Assembly: GCA_033296885.1 (NCBI GenBank)
Contig: MU863937.1
Coordinates: forward strand, 62,001-126,000
From: Triangularia verruculosa
Taxonomy: Eukaryota; Ascomycota; Sordariomycetes; Sordariales; Podosporaceae
Reading direction: 5' to 3'
DNA length: 64,000 bases
Part shown: positions 39,244 to 49,523 of the stretch, in pieces
How the letters are laid out: each line of letters starts with the position of its first letter
Numbering within the stretch: the stretch's first letter is position 1
Translations under genes and position numbers: made by a program
The notes under the pieces: model-generated
What the model saw: the letters and a program-made list of their open reading frames with translations, nothing else
The model's database searches: none
What the model was told of the DNA's origin: nothing

Positions 39244-40612
39244 ATGACGGCCATCAGAATTCCCAGCATCAGTGAGCTGGACCTTACCCCACCAGCTACA
39301 CCTTCAGGCACCTTGATCTATGGAAAGCTTCCTGGCCTTCAGGGGCCTACATCTAGCATCACACCACCTGCGACACCACCAGCATCCTTGGCCCAGATGG
39401 ATCTCTCCATCAGAGTTCGTCCATCACTGCCCTTGGACCAGATCACGGCTCAAATGCGTCCAGTTCCCTCCTCGGACCAGCAGATTCCTTCCATCCGTTC
39501 TCTAATGAACAGCGTGCCGGCTCCTAACTACCGGTCTCTCGGAGGGCCTTTCACAGCTCCACCGTCGCCATCGGGGTCCATCTTCTCGGCGGTCTCGTGG
39601 AATGAGCCCGCTACTCGTTCAAACTCGATACCAGGACCATGGATGTCCGGTCATTATTCACCACCGCTCTCACGGCGCGGCTCATCAGATGGTAGATCAA
39701 CAGTCATGACAACCAGCTCTGGCCGTTCAACTCCCGAGTTTCCGGTCCGCTCGGGACGCAGGAACAACTCCAGGGCCGAACCCTACTCTACGAAGCGTGT
39801 CAAGGACGCTGATGTAGTTGGGCTGGCCGAAGGTCAGACCGGTGAAGGCAAGAAGGTTAAAAGAAGTAATGTCAAGTACACCACCGAGCAGCAGGATTTC
39901 CTGATCTACCGCCGGGAGGATTTGAATGAGACTTGGAAGGAAATCAAGGACGCCTATGTCAAGCAATGGCCGGCTTCGAATCCGGATGACAATCGGAAGA
40001 TCACTGGTTGTCAGTGTATTTTTTATCGTCAGAACCTCATGGTACCACTGATGAACAACACGGACGAGAAGATGCTCATACTGGACCCACCGCCCTTCGT
40101 GACGGCCAACCCCGCAGGATCAGACCCCAAATACAGCGGCCTGACACTCAACGAGGATTACGCCCAGTATGTGGTGTACAAAGGTGTGCCGCACCGGCTT
40201 GAGGAAGGAAAAGTCCGCAAGACAGCAAGGCAGAGACTCCTCCTCGAAAGATCGCCAGAGAAGCTTCTTGAGCAACAATACGACTGGCTCCCCAGAGACT
40301 ACCTCGCCAAGGCGGCCGAAGTTGGTAAGTCGTTGCCTTACCAATGTTATAAGCAAGAAAGCTTCAGACTGACACGTAATGACAGCATCGAAAAGACACA
40401 TGCAAAGAACGCAGTGGTTGCAACAGTATGGCTCTCACCCAGCCCAATGGCTCGATAGGTCTGAGCCGGTGGAGAACCACGCTAGGGTAGCCGAAGGCAC
40501 CTATCTCTACAAAATGCTTCGACAACCAAAGTCGTCTCAGCCCGAGCCCACATTTCAGTATCAATATCGTCCAAGTGGCGATCATCAACCTCTCTATCGG
40601 TCACACCTGTGA
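39244..40612 (+). CDS. Fungal-specific protein with a Myb/SANT-like helical core
   Basis: Exons 39244-40324 and 40386-40612 give 435 residues. I do not recognise a named family. Residues 1-195 are Ser/Pro-rich and disordered (ELDLTPPATPSGT, ITPPATPPAS), with repeated TPPATP and many SP/TP sites. A basic segment (RSGRRNNSRAEPYSTKRVKD) resembles a nuclear signal. The core from about 200, VKYTTEQQDFLIYRREDLNE then TWKEIKDAYVKQWP, has the Trp spacing of a Myb/SANT-like helix bundle. A Tyr-rich block follows (CIFYRQNLMVP, YAQYVVYKGVPHRL). The C-terminus is Gln/Pro/Tyr-rich. It probably works in the nucleus as a regulator; this is inference. Start chosen at ACCATGACG, the first ATG with good context. 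Confidence 0.75.
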
Positions 40613-41765
40613 ACCGACATCATCACCTTTTCGCACAGCACACGTTGCCTTATTTGCGCCTTCTAACTCTTGTAATACTCTTGAATTTCCCTGTATCATA
40701 TCGGATGTAGAGGCGCGTGTGTTTATCTTTTTTATTGTCAACAACAACAACAACATTGGGTGGCCATCTTTGCTCAGAAAAAGGGGTGTCGGCCTGTCTG
40801 TTCAAAAGCAGGACGTCGACTTGCGAGTTGTCAAGCGTTGCATGTTTATGAGTATGGTTTTACGTTTTTGTCTGGGGCGGAGCATATTCTGGTCTGGTTT
40901 AGAAAAATAACAAACAGGAAGGGGCGGCAAAAATAGCATTGAGTTTCTGGTTGATGGGTGGTTTTACAAGTCTGTTTTGCATTTATTTTTTTCTTTACCA
41001 TGGGATGTACCTATGAAAGGGGTGGAAACAACAAATTGGCAGTTAATCTTTTGGTCGCGAGTTGGTTTTGCTGTAGGACTTGGACGATTTGCTGCTGGGA
41101 CTGAACATACTTAAGCTGGATGCCGGTAAAGGGTCTGGTTGGCTTTTTTGCACACAAAAACACAAGAAATGAGTACATGTGAAGTAGATAGTAATGAAAG
41201 GAGAGAGAGAATTCCAGTTCTCTGAGTATTCTGGAGCCTGCTTATTGACTTGCTGGTGATGGTGAAGATGGTATACCGATGGTTCTTCACTCCTGGTCAG
41301 GGGCTCAGGGGCATGATTCAAGGGACTCACGTGACTGGTCCGTTCGGCAGTTGGAGGTCGAGGGTTCGGGTTTCGCTCTGAGAGAAGTGCCATGCCAAGG
41401 CTTTTGAACGTCCGGGAGCAACGACATCAACCGTGACAGGTCATGGAAGATGAGATGTTGAACTCTGCTTTTATCTCACAAACCAAGGCATTTGCTGGCG
41501 AGTGAGAAGGACCAAATGACTTGAGATTTCATGGGGCTGGGGCAGGCATATGTGATATTTTCATGATTAATTGGCATTGCTGCCCCTTTCTACTATCTTC
41601 CAGCTTGGTGAGATTTAGCGGTTGACTGTGAGAGGTGACGCTCATCACCACCTACTCACCTACTCATCTTCACGCCACCACAACAGTTTTGCGGCACATC
41701 GGAACTGAGTTTCTCATCCTTCAGCAAAACTCGAGAAAGTCCGCGTAAAGCTTCACAATTAAACG
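40613..41765. other. Intergenic: 3' UTR and SDR promoter
   Basis: T-rich 3' flank to about 41030, containing an (AAC)n-like run near 40741. The minus-strand ORF at 41043-41393 is compositionally random. Nothing else was seen. Confidence 0.5.
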
Positions 41766-42994
41766 ATGGACATTCGCAGCAACGCCGACACAGCAGGGGG
41801 CGCACCCTCCATCGCAGGCTCAGAAGCACCAACAACAGCCACACCCACGGGGCGAGAGGGGGGAAGAGATGGAGGCAACAAACCGAAGCTCCAGCTACCG
41901 GCTAGCTGCGAGCCACCCCAACCCGGGCAACCCCCAGCAAAACAACTCGTCTGGATTGTACCGTTCCCCCTCCTGCCCCTCTTCCTCTCGTTCATCGCTT
42001 ACCTTGCTTCCAGGTATTCGGCGGAACAGGCCACATGGGCCGCTCCCTCGTCAAATCCATCCTCTCCCACTCCGATCTCGTCACCACCGTCGGCCGGGTA
42101 TTCGAGACCACCCCAACCGAAATCGCCACGCTCAACTCTGACTCTTGCCTGGGCACCCTCTGCGATGTCAGGGACCACGCGTCAGTGTCCAAGGTGATCG
42201 AGAAAACCCTCGATCGGTTCGGTAGGATCGACTGCATTGCCAATTGCTCCGGCTACGGCGTCATCGGCGCCTGCGAGGACCAGGACGACTACGAGGTTCG
42301 CAACCAGTTCGAGACGAACTTCATGGGCACATTGCACATCCTGCAGGCATCCCTCCCGTATTTCCGGCAGCAAAACGGGGGACGGTATCTCATCTTTAGC
42401 TCCACCTCTGGAGCGCTCGGGGTGCCGGGGTTAGGGCCGTACTGCGCGACGAAATACGCGGTGGAAGGGCTGATAGAGGCGATGCTGTATGAGGTTGATA
42501 GTTTCGGGATCAAAGCAACGTTGGTGGAACCGGGACTGGTGAGGAGGGATGAGCCGGCGGAGATTACGAATAGTCTGCCTACGTGGGGACACTTCTTGAT
42601 CAAGCCGGCGAGCGAGGCGTATAGTCATGCGACGAGCCCGGCGCTGCATGCGAAGAGGATGGTGCAGTGGCTGGGGGATCGGCAGCCGACGAGCGCGGTG
42701 AAGTGTGCGGAGCTGGTGTGGCAGTTGGGGCATTGCAGTTATCCGCCGCTGAGGTTGCTGTTGGGGAGTTATGCGATTGAGAGTATTAGGGATCGGTTGA
42801 GGAGTGTGACGGAGGAGTTGGAGGATTGGAAGCATTTGAACTTTCCGGTGGCGCCGACGGAGGGGGAGGGGGTTGCTGGAGAAGGGGGGAAAACGGGGGA
42901 GGGAACGGGGGAGGATGGGCAGGAGGGTGGGGATGGAGAGGAGGGGAATAGTATTGTGGTGGAGGGGACGAGTCCGGATATGGGGGAGAATTGA
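41766..42994 (+). CDS. Short-chain dehydrogenase/reductase
   Basis: Exons 41766-41957 and 42014-42994 give 390 residues. The intron lies exactly before the nucleotide-binding turn, joining QLVWI to VFGGTGHMGRSL. This is a variant of the classical TGxxxGxG motif, with Val-Phe in place of the usual Thr-Gly. Downstream is LCDVRD (cofactor adenine site), the NAG-like IANCSGYGV, the catalytic Ser in IFSSTSGALG, and YCATK (Tyr and Lys of YxxxK). EPGLVRRD follows the active site. The first 60 residues are Pro/Gly-rich and disordered, and the last 50 are Gly/Glu-rich low complexity, both unusual for this family. Substrate is unknown; the layout is close to 1-acyl-DHAP-reductase/retinol-type SDRs. Probably active, since catalytic residues are intact. 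Confidence 0.85.
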
Positions 42995-43748
42995 TGATTG
43001 GTATATGTTTTGAAAGACCGGCTCCGGCGCCGGGTGCTGAGACTGAATCTAAATGCGTAAATCGACCGTCGACATTGTTCGGATGAATCACCGTTGAGCT
43101 AAACTAGCACCTGGGTCCAGCACCGTGGCTGCGGCTCTCTGTTCACCCGGCTTTCGACTCAAAGTTTGGATGGTCCCATCATGGTCTGCACATGGAGCTT
43201 AAGACGACTAAAATAACCTTCATCCAAACTCAAAGTGGCATGCGTAATGCTGTCTTCACCAGATGTCTCGTGATATACCGCATATGTGCATATCCCAGCG
43301 CATTGCCCTGGAATGGCGGGAGGACGGATGCAGATATTTAACTATCGGTTAGATTCGTCCTGAAACATTGGATTTCCACTTCCCTCGTGCCCCACAGTCC
43401 CACACCAAGCCAATCGCCCAGGAACCAGAAAAGGAGAGCCGCGACCGCTCGACAGGGGCAGAGAGGTTCATTCGTTGCAATTTAACAAGATCTGTTTTCT
43501 CCTTCCACGCGTCCGACATTACCACCCAACCCCACCGGCGACAAGACGACGACAGACCACCACCAGAGAGCCCTGGGAGTGGTTTATGTTGTGAATTTGT
43601 GTCTCTTCATTCCAGCGCCTTCAGCCATTCGCTTGGTCCCAATTGAGCCGGCGCCCGTTACCCTTCGTTCGCTGCGTTCCGTTACGGAAACACAATCGCT
43701 CGCTATCTCGACGACGACTTTACGAAGCACCACCCTATAAACGCCGCA
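42995..43748. other. Intergenic: VRG4 promoter
   Basis: No gene seen. The part after 43360 is C/A-rich and likely the VRG4 leader. Confidence 0.55.
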
Positions 43749-45122
43749 ATGTCAAATAAAAAGAACGAAGATATCGAGATGAGGGGCGGCGATGATTTTG
43801 GAGGGGAGAAGGATCCCTTCCTCGGCCGGGCCTCGCCATCCGCCCACCGTGTGCGCCAGGAGCCTGGCGTGCTCGACAAGCTGGACCACAGCCCCGGGGC
43901 CTCCATTCTCGCATACTGCCTGGCCTCTATCAGTATGACAGTCGTGAACAAATACGTTGTGTCTGGCTCAGAATGGAACTTGAACTTTTTCTACCTTGCT
44001 ATTCAGGTGCGTACGCTACTGTCGGTCTGGTGGCGGTGACGGTCCCAGGGGATGCATGTGAGCAATGGAAACTGACAATGGCATTCCAGTCTGGTGTTTG
44101 CACATTAGCGATTCTAGCGTTCAAGCAAACCGGTATCCTCAAGAATCTCGCTCCTTTTGACTCGACAAAGGCGAAAAGATGTACGTCGCCCCTTCTTTGC
44201 GATTTTGATGTTTCACATATTCCGACTCTTGGCTGACGTACAACCACTCCAGGGTTTCCTATCTCTCTGCTCCTCGTTGGCATGATCTATACCGGCGCCA
44301 AGGCCCTCCAGTTCCTCTCGGTCCCGGTCTACACCATCTTCAAGAACTTGACCATCATTGTCATCGCCTATGGAGAGGTCCTCTGGTTCGGTGGCAGCGT
44401 CACCCCCATCACTCTTCTGTCCTTTGGCTTGATGGTGCTCAGCTCCGTCGTTGCTGCCTGGGCTGATATCCAGGCTGCGATTGACGGAGCTGGATTCTCT
44501 CTCGACAAGCAGGATGCTCTCTCGACCCTGAACGCCGGTTATGCGTGGATGGGTATCAATGTTATTTGCACCTCTGCGTATGTGCTTGGCATGCGCAAGG
44601 TTATCAAGAAGATGAACTTCAAGGACTATGATAGTGAGTGTCCGGAAAGATTGTGGGTGACAGAAAACAGTAGACTAACATTGCACAGCCATGTTCTACA
44701 ACAACCTGCTCACCATCCCCGTTCTGGTTGTTTTCTCGCTCCTATTCGAGGACTGGTCGTCTGAGAACCTTGCCCGCAACTTCCCCGAGGAGACCAAGAA
44801 CAAGCTCATGATTGGAATGGTGTACTCTGGTCTGGCCGCCATCTTCATCTCATACTGCTCGTCCTGGTGCATTCGCATCACCTCCTCGACAACCTACTCG
44901 ATGGTCGGCGCCCTCAACAAGCTCCCCATTGCCGTCAGCGGTCTCATCTTCTTCGATGCCCCGGTCACCTTCGGCAGTGTTACTGCCATCTTCCTGGGTT
45001 TCGTCAGTGGTCTCGTTTTCGCCTGGGCCAAGGTTCGCCAAAAGGCCCAGGAGGCTCTGTCCCTCCCTACCACCGCCATGAGCGCCAGTGCCAAGAGCAA
45101 CAGGGACGCTGCCAACTCATGA
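43749..45122 (+). CDS. VRG4: GDP-mannose transporter (Golgi)
   Basis: Antiporter that brings GDP-mannose into the Golgi lumen for glycan and GPI-mannoprotein synthesis. Exons 43749-44006, 44090-44180, 44253-44633 and 44689-45122 give 387 residues. The first about 45 residues are a charged cytosolic tail. About ten membrane spans follow, beginning [19 protein letters not shown]. The two hallmark motifs are present: FYNNLLTIP and the GDP-mannose-binding GALNKLP in [18 protein letters not shown]. The C-terminal tail is Ser/Ala-rich and short of a clear KKXX signal. All four exon joins keep frame and reproduce conserved text. It converges with RCE1 (889 bp between stops). Confidence 0.95.
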
Positions 45123-46011
45123 ACAATCATGAGTTAACACAAGGCTAAAGCGAGCACACACAGCGCACCTGCGGCGGCGCCCCCTTCTCAACCATGTTTC
45201 TTCACCCTTCGATCCGAGTCCTTCCTGTTCCTGATCTCGGCGGACGGTGGAGAGTCGAAGCTTCTTTTCCTTTTCTTATCCTGTACATGACGTTTTCGTT
45301 CTCGGGACCCCTTTTTAGCCTTTAGCCATTTTAGTGGATGATTTACCTTTTTTTCCTCTTTTTTCCCCGCAAAAGAACAAGCATAGAAGAGTGTTTTTGG
45401 CAAAGGCAAGGGTAGGTAGGCAGGCAGGGCAGGCGGGGGAACGGACACAGGTTTTTTTTGGTTTTGTAAACGGCGTACAACCTGCATAACATCATGTTCT
45501 CTCTTCCTCTCCCCCTCTCTCTCTTGCAGAGCTCAAGTACAGTACAAAGCGCGCGCGCATGAATGGGCGTTTATTTTTGGCGGTTGTGAATGAAGTCACA
45601 CACAGAAGCAAAGACGCATGATGATGGATTGTCGTGCTAATCGGGGACTAGTTCTCCTCGGGTGATTGGGCAAAAGGGATGATGATAGATGTGGGATGGA
45701 ATGAGACGAGGGTGGATGGAAAGTAAAGCCTATGAATTCATATACTGTATGTCAAGAATTGGGGTGGAATGGAAGGAGGTTGTTGTCCGATGGGAGATGG
45801 GATAGTAGTGTAATGCAATATTGAACGATGTAAAATGTCTGTCTTCCTTTTGATTTTATGTAATTGTGTTCTTATTACTTTTGGTTTTCTTTTTTGGTGA
45901 CACACCACTGAGATGAGATATTCTATACAAATAATACACACGTATAACTCGTATCATAGCTTTCCAACACACTTCCTTAACCTTAACTTTCCATGGTGTG
46001 CTTATTCAAGA
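45123..46011. other. Convergent 3' region of VRG4 and RCE1
   Basis: Two 3' flanks meet here. Poly-T, TTTTATGTAATTG and AATAATACAC stretches are typical of fungal UTRs. No ORF is credible. Confidence 0.55.
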
Positions 46012-47144
46012 TCACCACTGATCAACACCAACCAAGCCCGTCTCGACACTCTCGCTCAGCCGCCATAGACTCCCATACCATAGCCAAGCCCCGACCACAA
46101 GCAAGAGGTAATACCCCACCGTCCAGAGCCGGTTCCTCTTTTTCTCTCCGTTTTCGTCCTCGACCCGTCCCCAGATTTGGGGGAGACCCATGGAGTTGCA
46201 AAAGGCGTGGACGGCGCAGACTCCCAGGAGGCTGCCGGTGCGGAGGAAGAGGAAGTTGGCGTAGGCGCCGAAGAGGGTGGTGTAGCACAGCTGGAAGAGG
46301 GAGCGGAGGAGGGAGGCGGGTGTGGGGATGTGGGGGTGGGTGAGGCGGAATTCGTAAAAGTGGTGGATGTGGGAGAGGCCGAAGATGATGGGGGAGAGGA
46401 AGATGGTTGACGATAAAGGGGCGCGGGAGAGGAGGAGGAGGGGGAGGGAGGAGGAGCGGTAGAGGAGTTCTTCTGTTATTGGGCCCTTAGGTAGAGAGGT
46501 GTTAGTATGTAAAAATGGATATTGAAGTTGTGAGGGGGGTTTGCGATGGTTGAGGAACAAAGATGTTTGATTATCATGAGGGGGAAAACGTACAGCAATG
46601 TAATTACGGTAGTCGGTCCATTCTGTCAGGGTCTCCTTTAGTGGTTGGAGGGTGGCCCATTGTTTGTACCCCTTTTCGACGATAAAGTACGAGTATAACG
46701 GGCCGAGGAAGAGGAGGGCGGTTAGGAACAGAATTCTGAGGGCCGGGAGGAGGGCTAAGGGGTAGACTCCCAACAGGTGGAGGATTTCCGAGGGGGAGAG
46801 GGAGGCATAGCGGGAGAGGATGAGGGAGGTGGTGAGCGTGCAGAGGGCGCAGGAGAGGGAGACGGAACGGATCCGAGCCCGAATTACAGAGGGGGCATCC
46901 CGGGACAGGGTTGGTGAGGGGCGGGTGGTAGGCGACAGATAGAAGGGGATGAAGTAGACGAGGGCGTAGAGGGCGAGGAGTAGATAGGCGGTCGAAGGGG
47001 TGAAGGGTGGTGGGAGGGGTTCTTCTTCTGTCAGATGGGTGTTAGATGTCTTGTGTGACGTGAGGTGTGTGTTATGTGGGAGGGGTGTAAAATACCTTTG
47101 TGCCAGGGGTTGAACTTCTTGAGCACCTCGCCAAGGGCTGGCAT
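46012..47144 (-). CDS. RCE1: CAAX prenyl protease 2 (Rce1)
   Basis: ER membrane protease that removes the last three residues of prenylated CAAX proteins such as Ras. Three minus-strand exons, 47144-47096, 47027-46594 and 46485-46012, give 318 residues. The catalytic motifs are all visible: double Glu and Arg in GPITEELLYRS, His in IIFGLSHIHHFYEF, and His/Asn in CAVHAFCNSMG. Several hydrophobic spans surround them (YLLLALYALVYFIPFYL; LFLTALLFLGPLYSYFI). Intron 2 (46593-46486) is 108 nt, frame-neutral and stop-free, and falls directly before the catalytic EE motif. Splicing was chosen because it gives YIAGPITEE, the family arrangement. The C-terminus extends a little beyond the last span. Confidence 0.9.
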
Positions 47145-49523
47145 CTTTGATCTGATGCTGAGCCTAAACAGGCTGACTGTTCAATTGGACAGCTGACTGT
47201 CTTGTTTGAGCAGGTCACGTCGAGGCTGTAAGAGCGCGCCTCCTGCCTATTAGACGCTTGGTCGGGGAAAAGCGCGCGGCTGCGGCTGTTGAATCAATGC
47301 TTGTGGGACGATGGGTTGCCGAATCGGGTGCCTGTTTCAAGAATCGCCAATCGCCAAGCAAACCCTTGGATTTTGTTTGAACTTTCCAGATGGACTGATC
47401 GACCGCTTTTCTTCTTATTTTCTCAAGGTTGCATTTGGGAATCTGTCCACGATGTTTCCCAGGACCAGGCCTGCGGGAGGTTGGTTTGAGTTGTGCTGTG
47501 CTGAGAGCTTGACACACTGAGTGGACCTGCCGGAATTTGTTTGACTGCGTTTTTCTTACGTCGCATTCCTTTTGTTTAAGCCGGTATATTATTGCATTAG
47601 CTCTAATTGTGCCCTCGGAACAATGCTTAGATTGTACATGCCAGATCTGGAGGTTCTTTCACATCACGTTTTCATCTCTTTTCTTTTCTTTTGTTCTTGA
47701 CTGTTGTTGCAAACACTGAAGGGTGACTTGGATATCTTTATGAACCGCCGTGGTCGGCATAAATGCACAAATTGAGCGCGAACTAGACGCGAATCAGGGT
47801 ACGCGCTTGTCTGTTTTTGCATGACGGTTTAATTAGCACTCCACAGTGGCAGGCGCGTCTCCTGCCGAGCCCGGCAGCCGCATCTCGATTGCATCTTGGC
47901 CTTCCACAGTTGCTCGCCAGACTCACCACCGTCGAACACGTATCCCAGGCTCCATCTCGCCCGCAGCAGGCAATGTGACGACCTGCGCTTTGTTGCAGGT
48001 GCCACAGCACACGCCGTCTCAGCAGCCTGCTGACGCCACCGAGCAATTGGAGCGAATGTTTTTGGGCACAGCTGCAGCCATCATCCTGTGTGTTGATGAT
48101 TTTTGAATGACAGGAGGCGAGAGATGACACAGGGAGAGCGGTGGTCGCAGAGAGAAGGACCGGACGGACAGAGCAGAGTTGGCACCACTCGCCGGCGGCC
48201 CCGAGCTTGGTTGCAACATCGCCGGCCCAGAGTGTCGGTGGAAGGCATCATCGTTGCTATCGACAAGCCAAAGTTTCAACGAAGCTCGTTTTGGCGTGGT
48301 TGAAGATCAAAACGTCGAAACGCTGGCCTCGAAGTTGCGTGACACAGCCCCGTTGACCCCGGAATGGAAGTGACCCCAGGCCGAACGGACGCTGGCTAGC
48401 TCTTTTGGGCACAGTTAGCGACCGGTAGCGATGGCTTCACCCTATCACAGCGCTGCAGAGAGTGGGCACGCGAAATTAAACTCTCAGCCTTGTTCTGGAA
48501 ACTTTCTGGCGGTCAAGCGGTGTCGCCCGCTGTCTGTCGCTTTTCTGGTTCTCACCTGCTGTTCGTTGAGATCGCAGCTCCTGAATGCTGCATACCAAAA
48601 CAGTCGCTGGCCAGCGAACCAATGGGCGGCAGACTGAGTCTTTTTTTCTCAGTAAAATCCTCCAATCTCTAATTGCGACCACCATCCAACTCTGCGACTC
48701 CGCATAGTCATTCATTCTCTCTCTCATCCGGTGGTGCCCCCCATTCCGACCGACTTCCATCCTTTTACCCTCCCTCCCGTTCGTCATCCACGAACCACCC
48801 CCCACGGCCCGTGGCGACTCTTTTGGTGCGGCCAGCGATAGGCGCCTTGTCCCGCCGTCCTTCCTTTGGGTCGCAGGTTCCCGCCTTCAACTCTTCGGGA
48901 TAGCATTGCACCCATTGGATCCGGAGCTTTCAGCTTTTTCCCTCCCAGACGCCGCTGTCTCGCCATCCCACCACTTGACAATGCTCTGAGCTTTGGCAAG
49001 AGTACTACATACCACCACCCACCCTCTTTTGAATTCAACCTTTAGCCATTCGTTTCTTCTTTTTTCTCTTCGACGCACTCTTTTTGCAGCACGCCTTTCC
49101 CACCTGTCATTAGACCGGTGGTTTATTTGACATTTAATTTTTATCGCACCGTCACCGGCTCCATAGCCTTCGCCCGCCCGCCCAACCACTCGGCCCTATT
49201 GTATCATATTTTCCAGTATACTCCCTGAACGCATCAGGACCAGGACAGCCTTCGAATAACGAGCAACGCACCGCGATTGAACACGACACGTAGACAGGGC
49301 ACCCTTCAGCTTGGAAAGCAACGCGCATCCCGGATCTGGTTTTCGCGACGACATTGAATTTTTTCTTCTTCTGGCTTTAAGCAGTTCCAGCCTTTCCGGA
49401 AGTGCGTATGAAACGGTTATGGAGAAGATCTGACAGCCCAGCTTTTGAATTGAGAGTCGGGCCCCACGGATCGAGAGCCTCCCGGCCCCGCACGCCGGCC
49501 GGTCCAACACACATTCCGGAGCC
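47145..49523. other. 2.4-kb upstream interval between RCE1 and the Ser-rich gene
   Basis: Divergent upstream region with no supported gene. CCAAT occurs near 47344 and 48609. From 48660 to 49100 the plus strand is very C/T-rich, ending TTTTTCTCTTCG...TTTTTGCAG (about 49065-49090), which could be the acceptor of a 5'-UTR intron of the downstream gene. Confidence 0.5.

Noticed and set aside
41043..41393. 116-codon minus ORF
   Set aside because: Random composition in a 3' flank/promoter.
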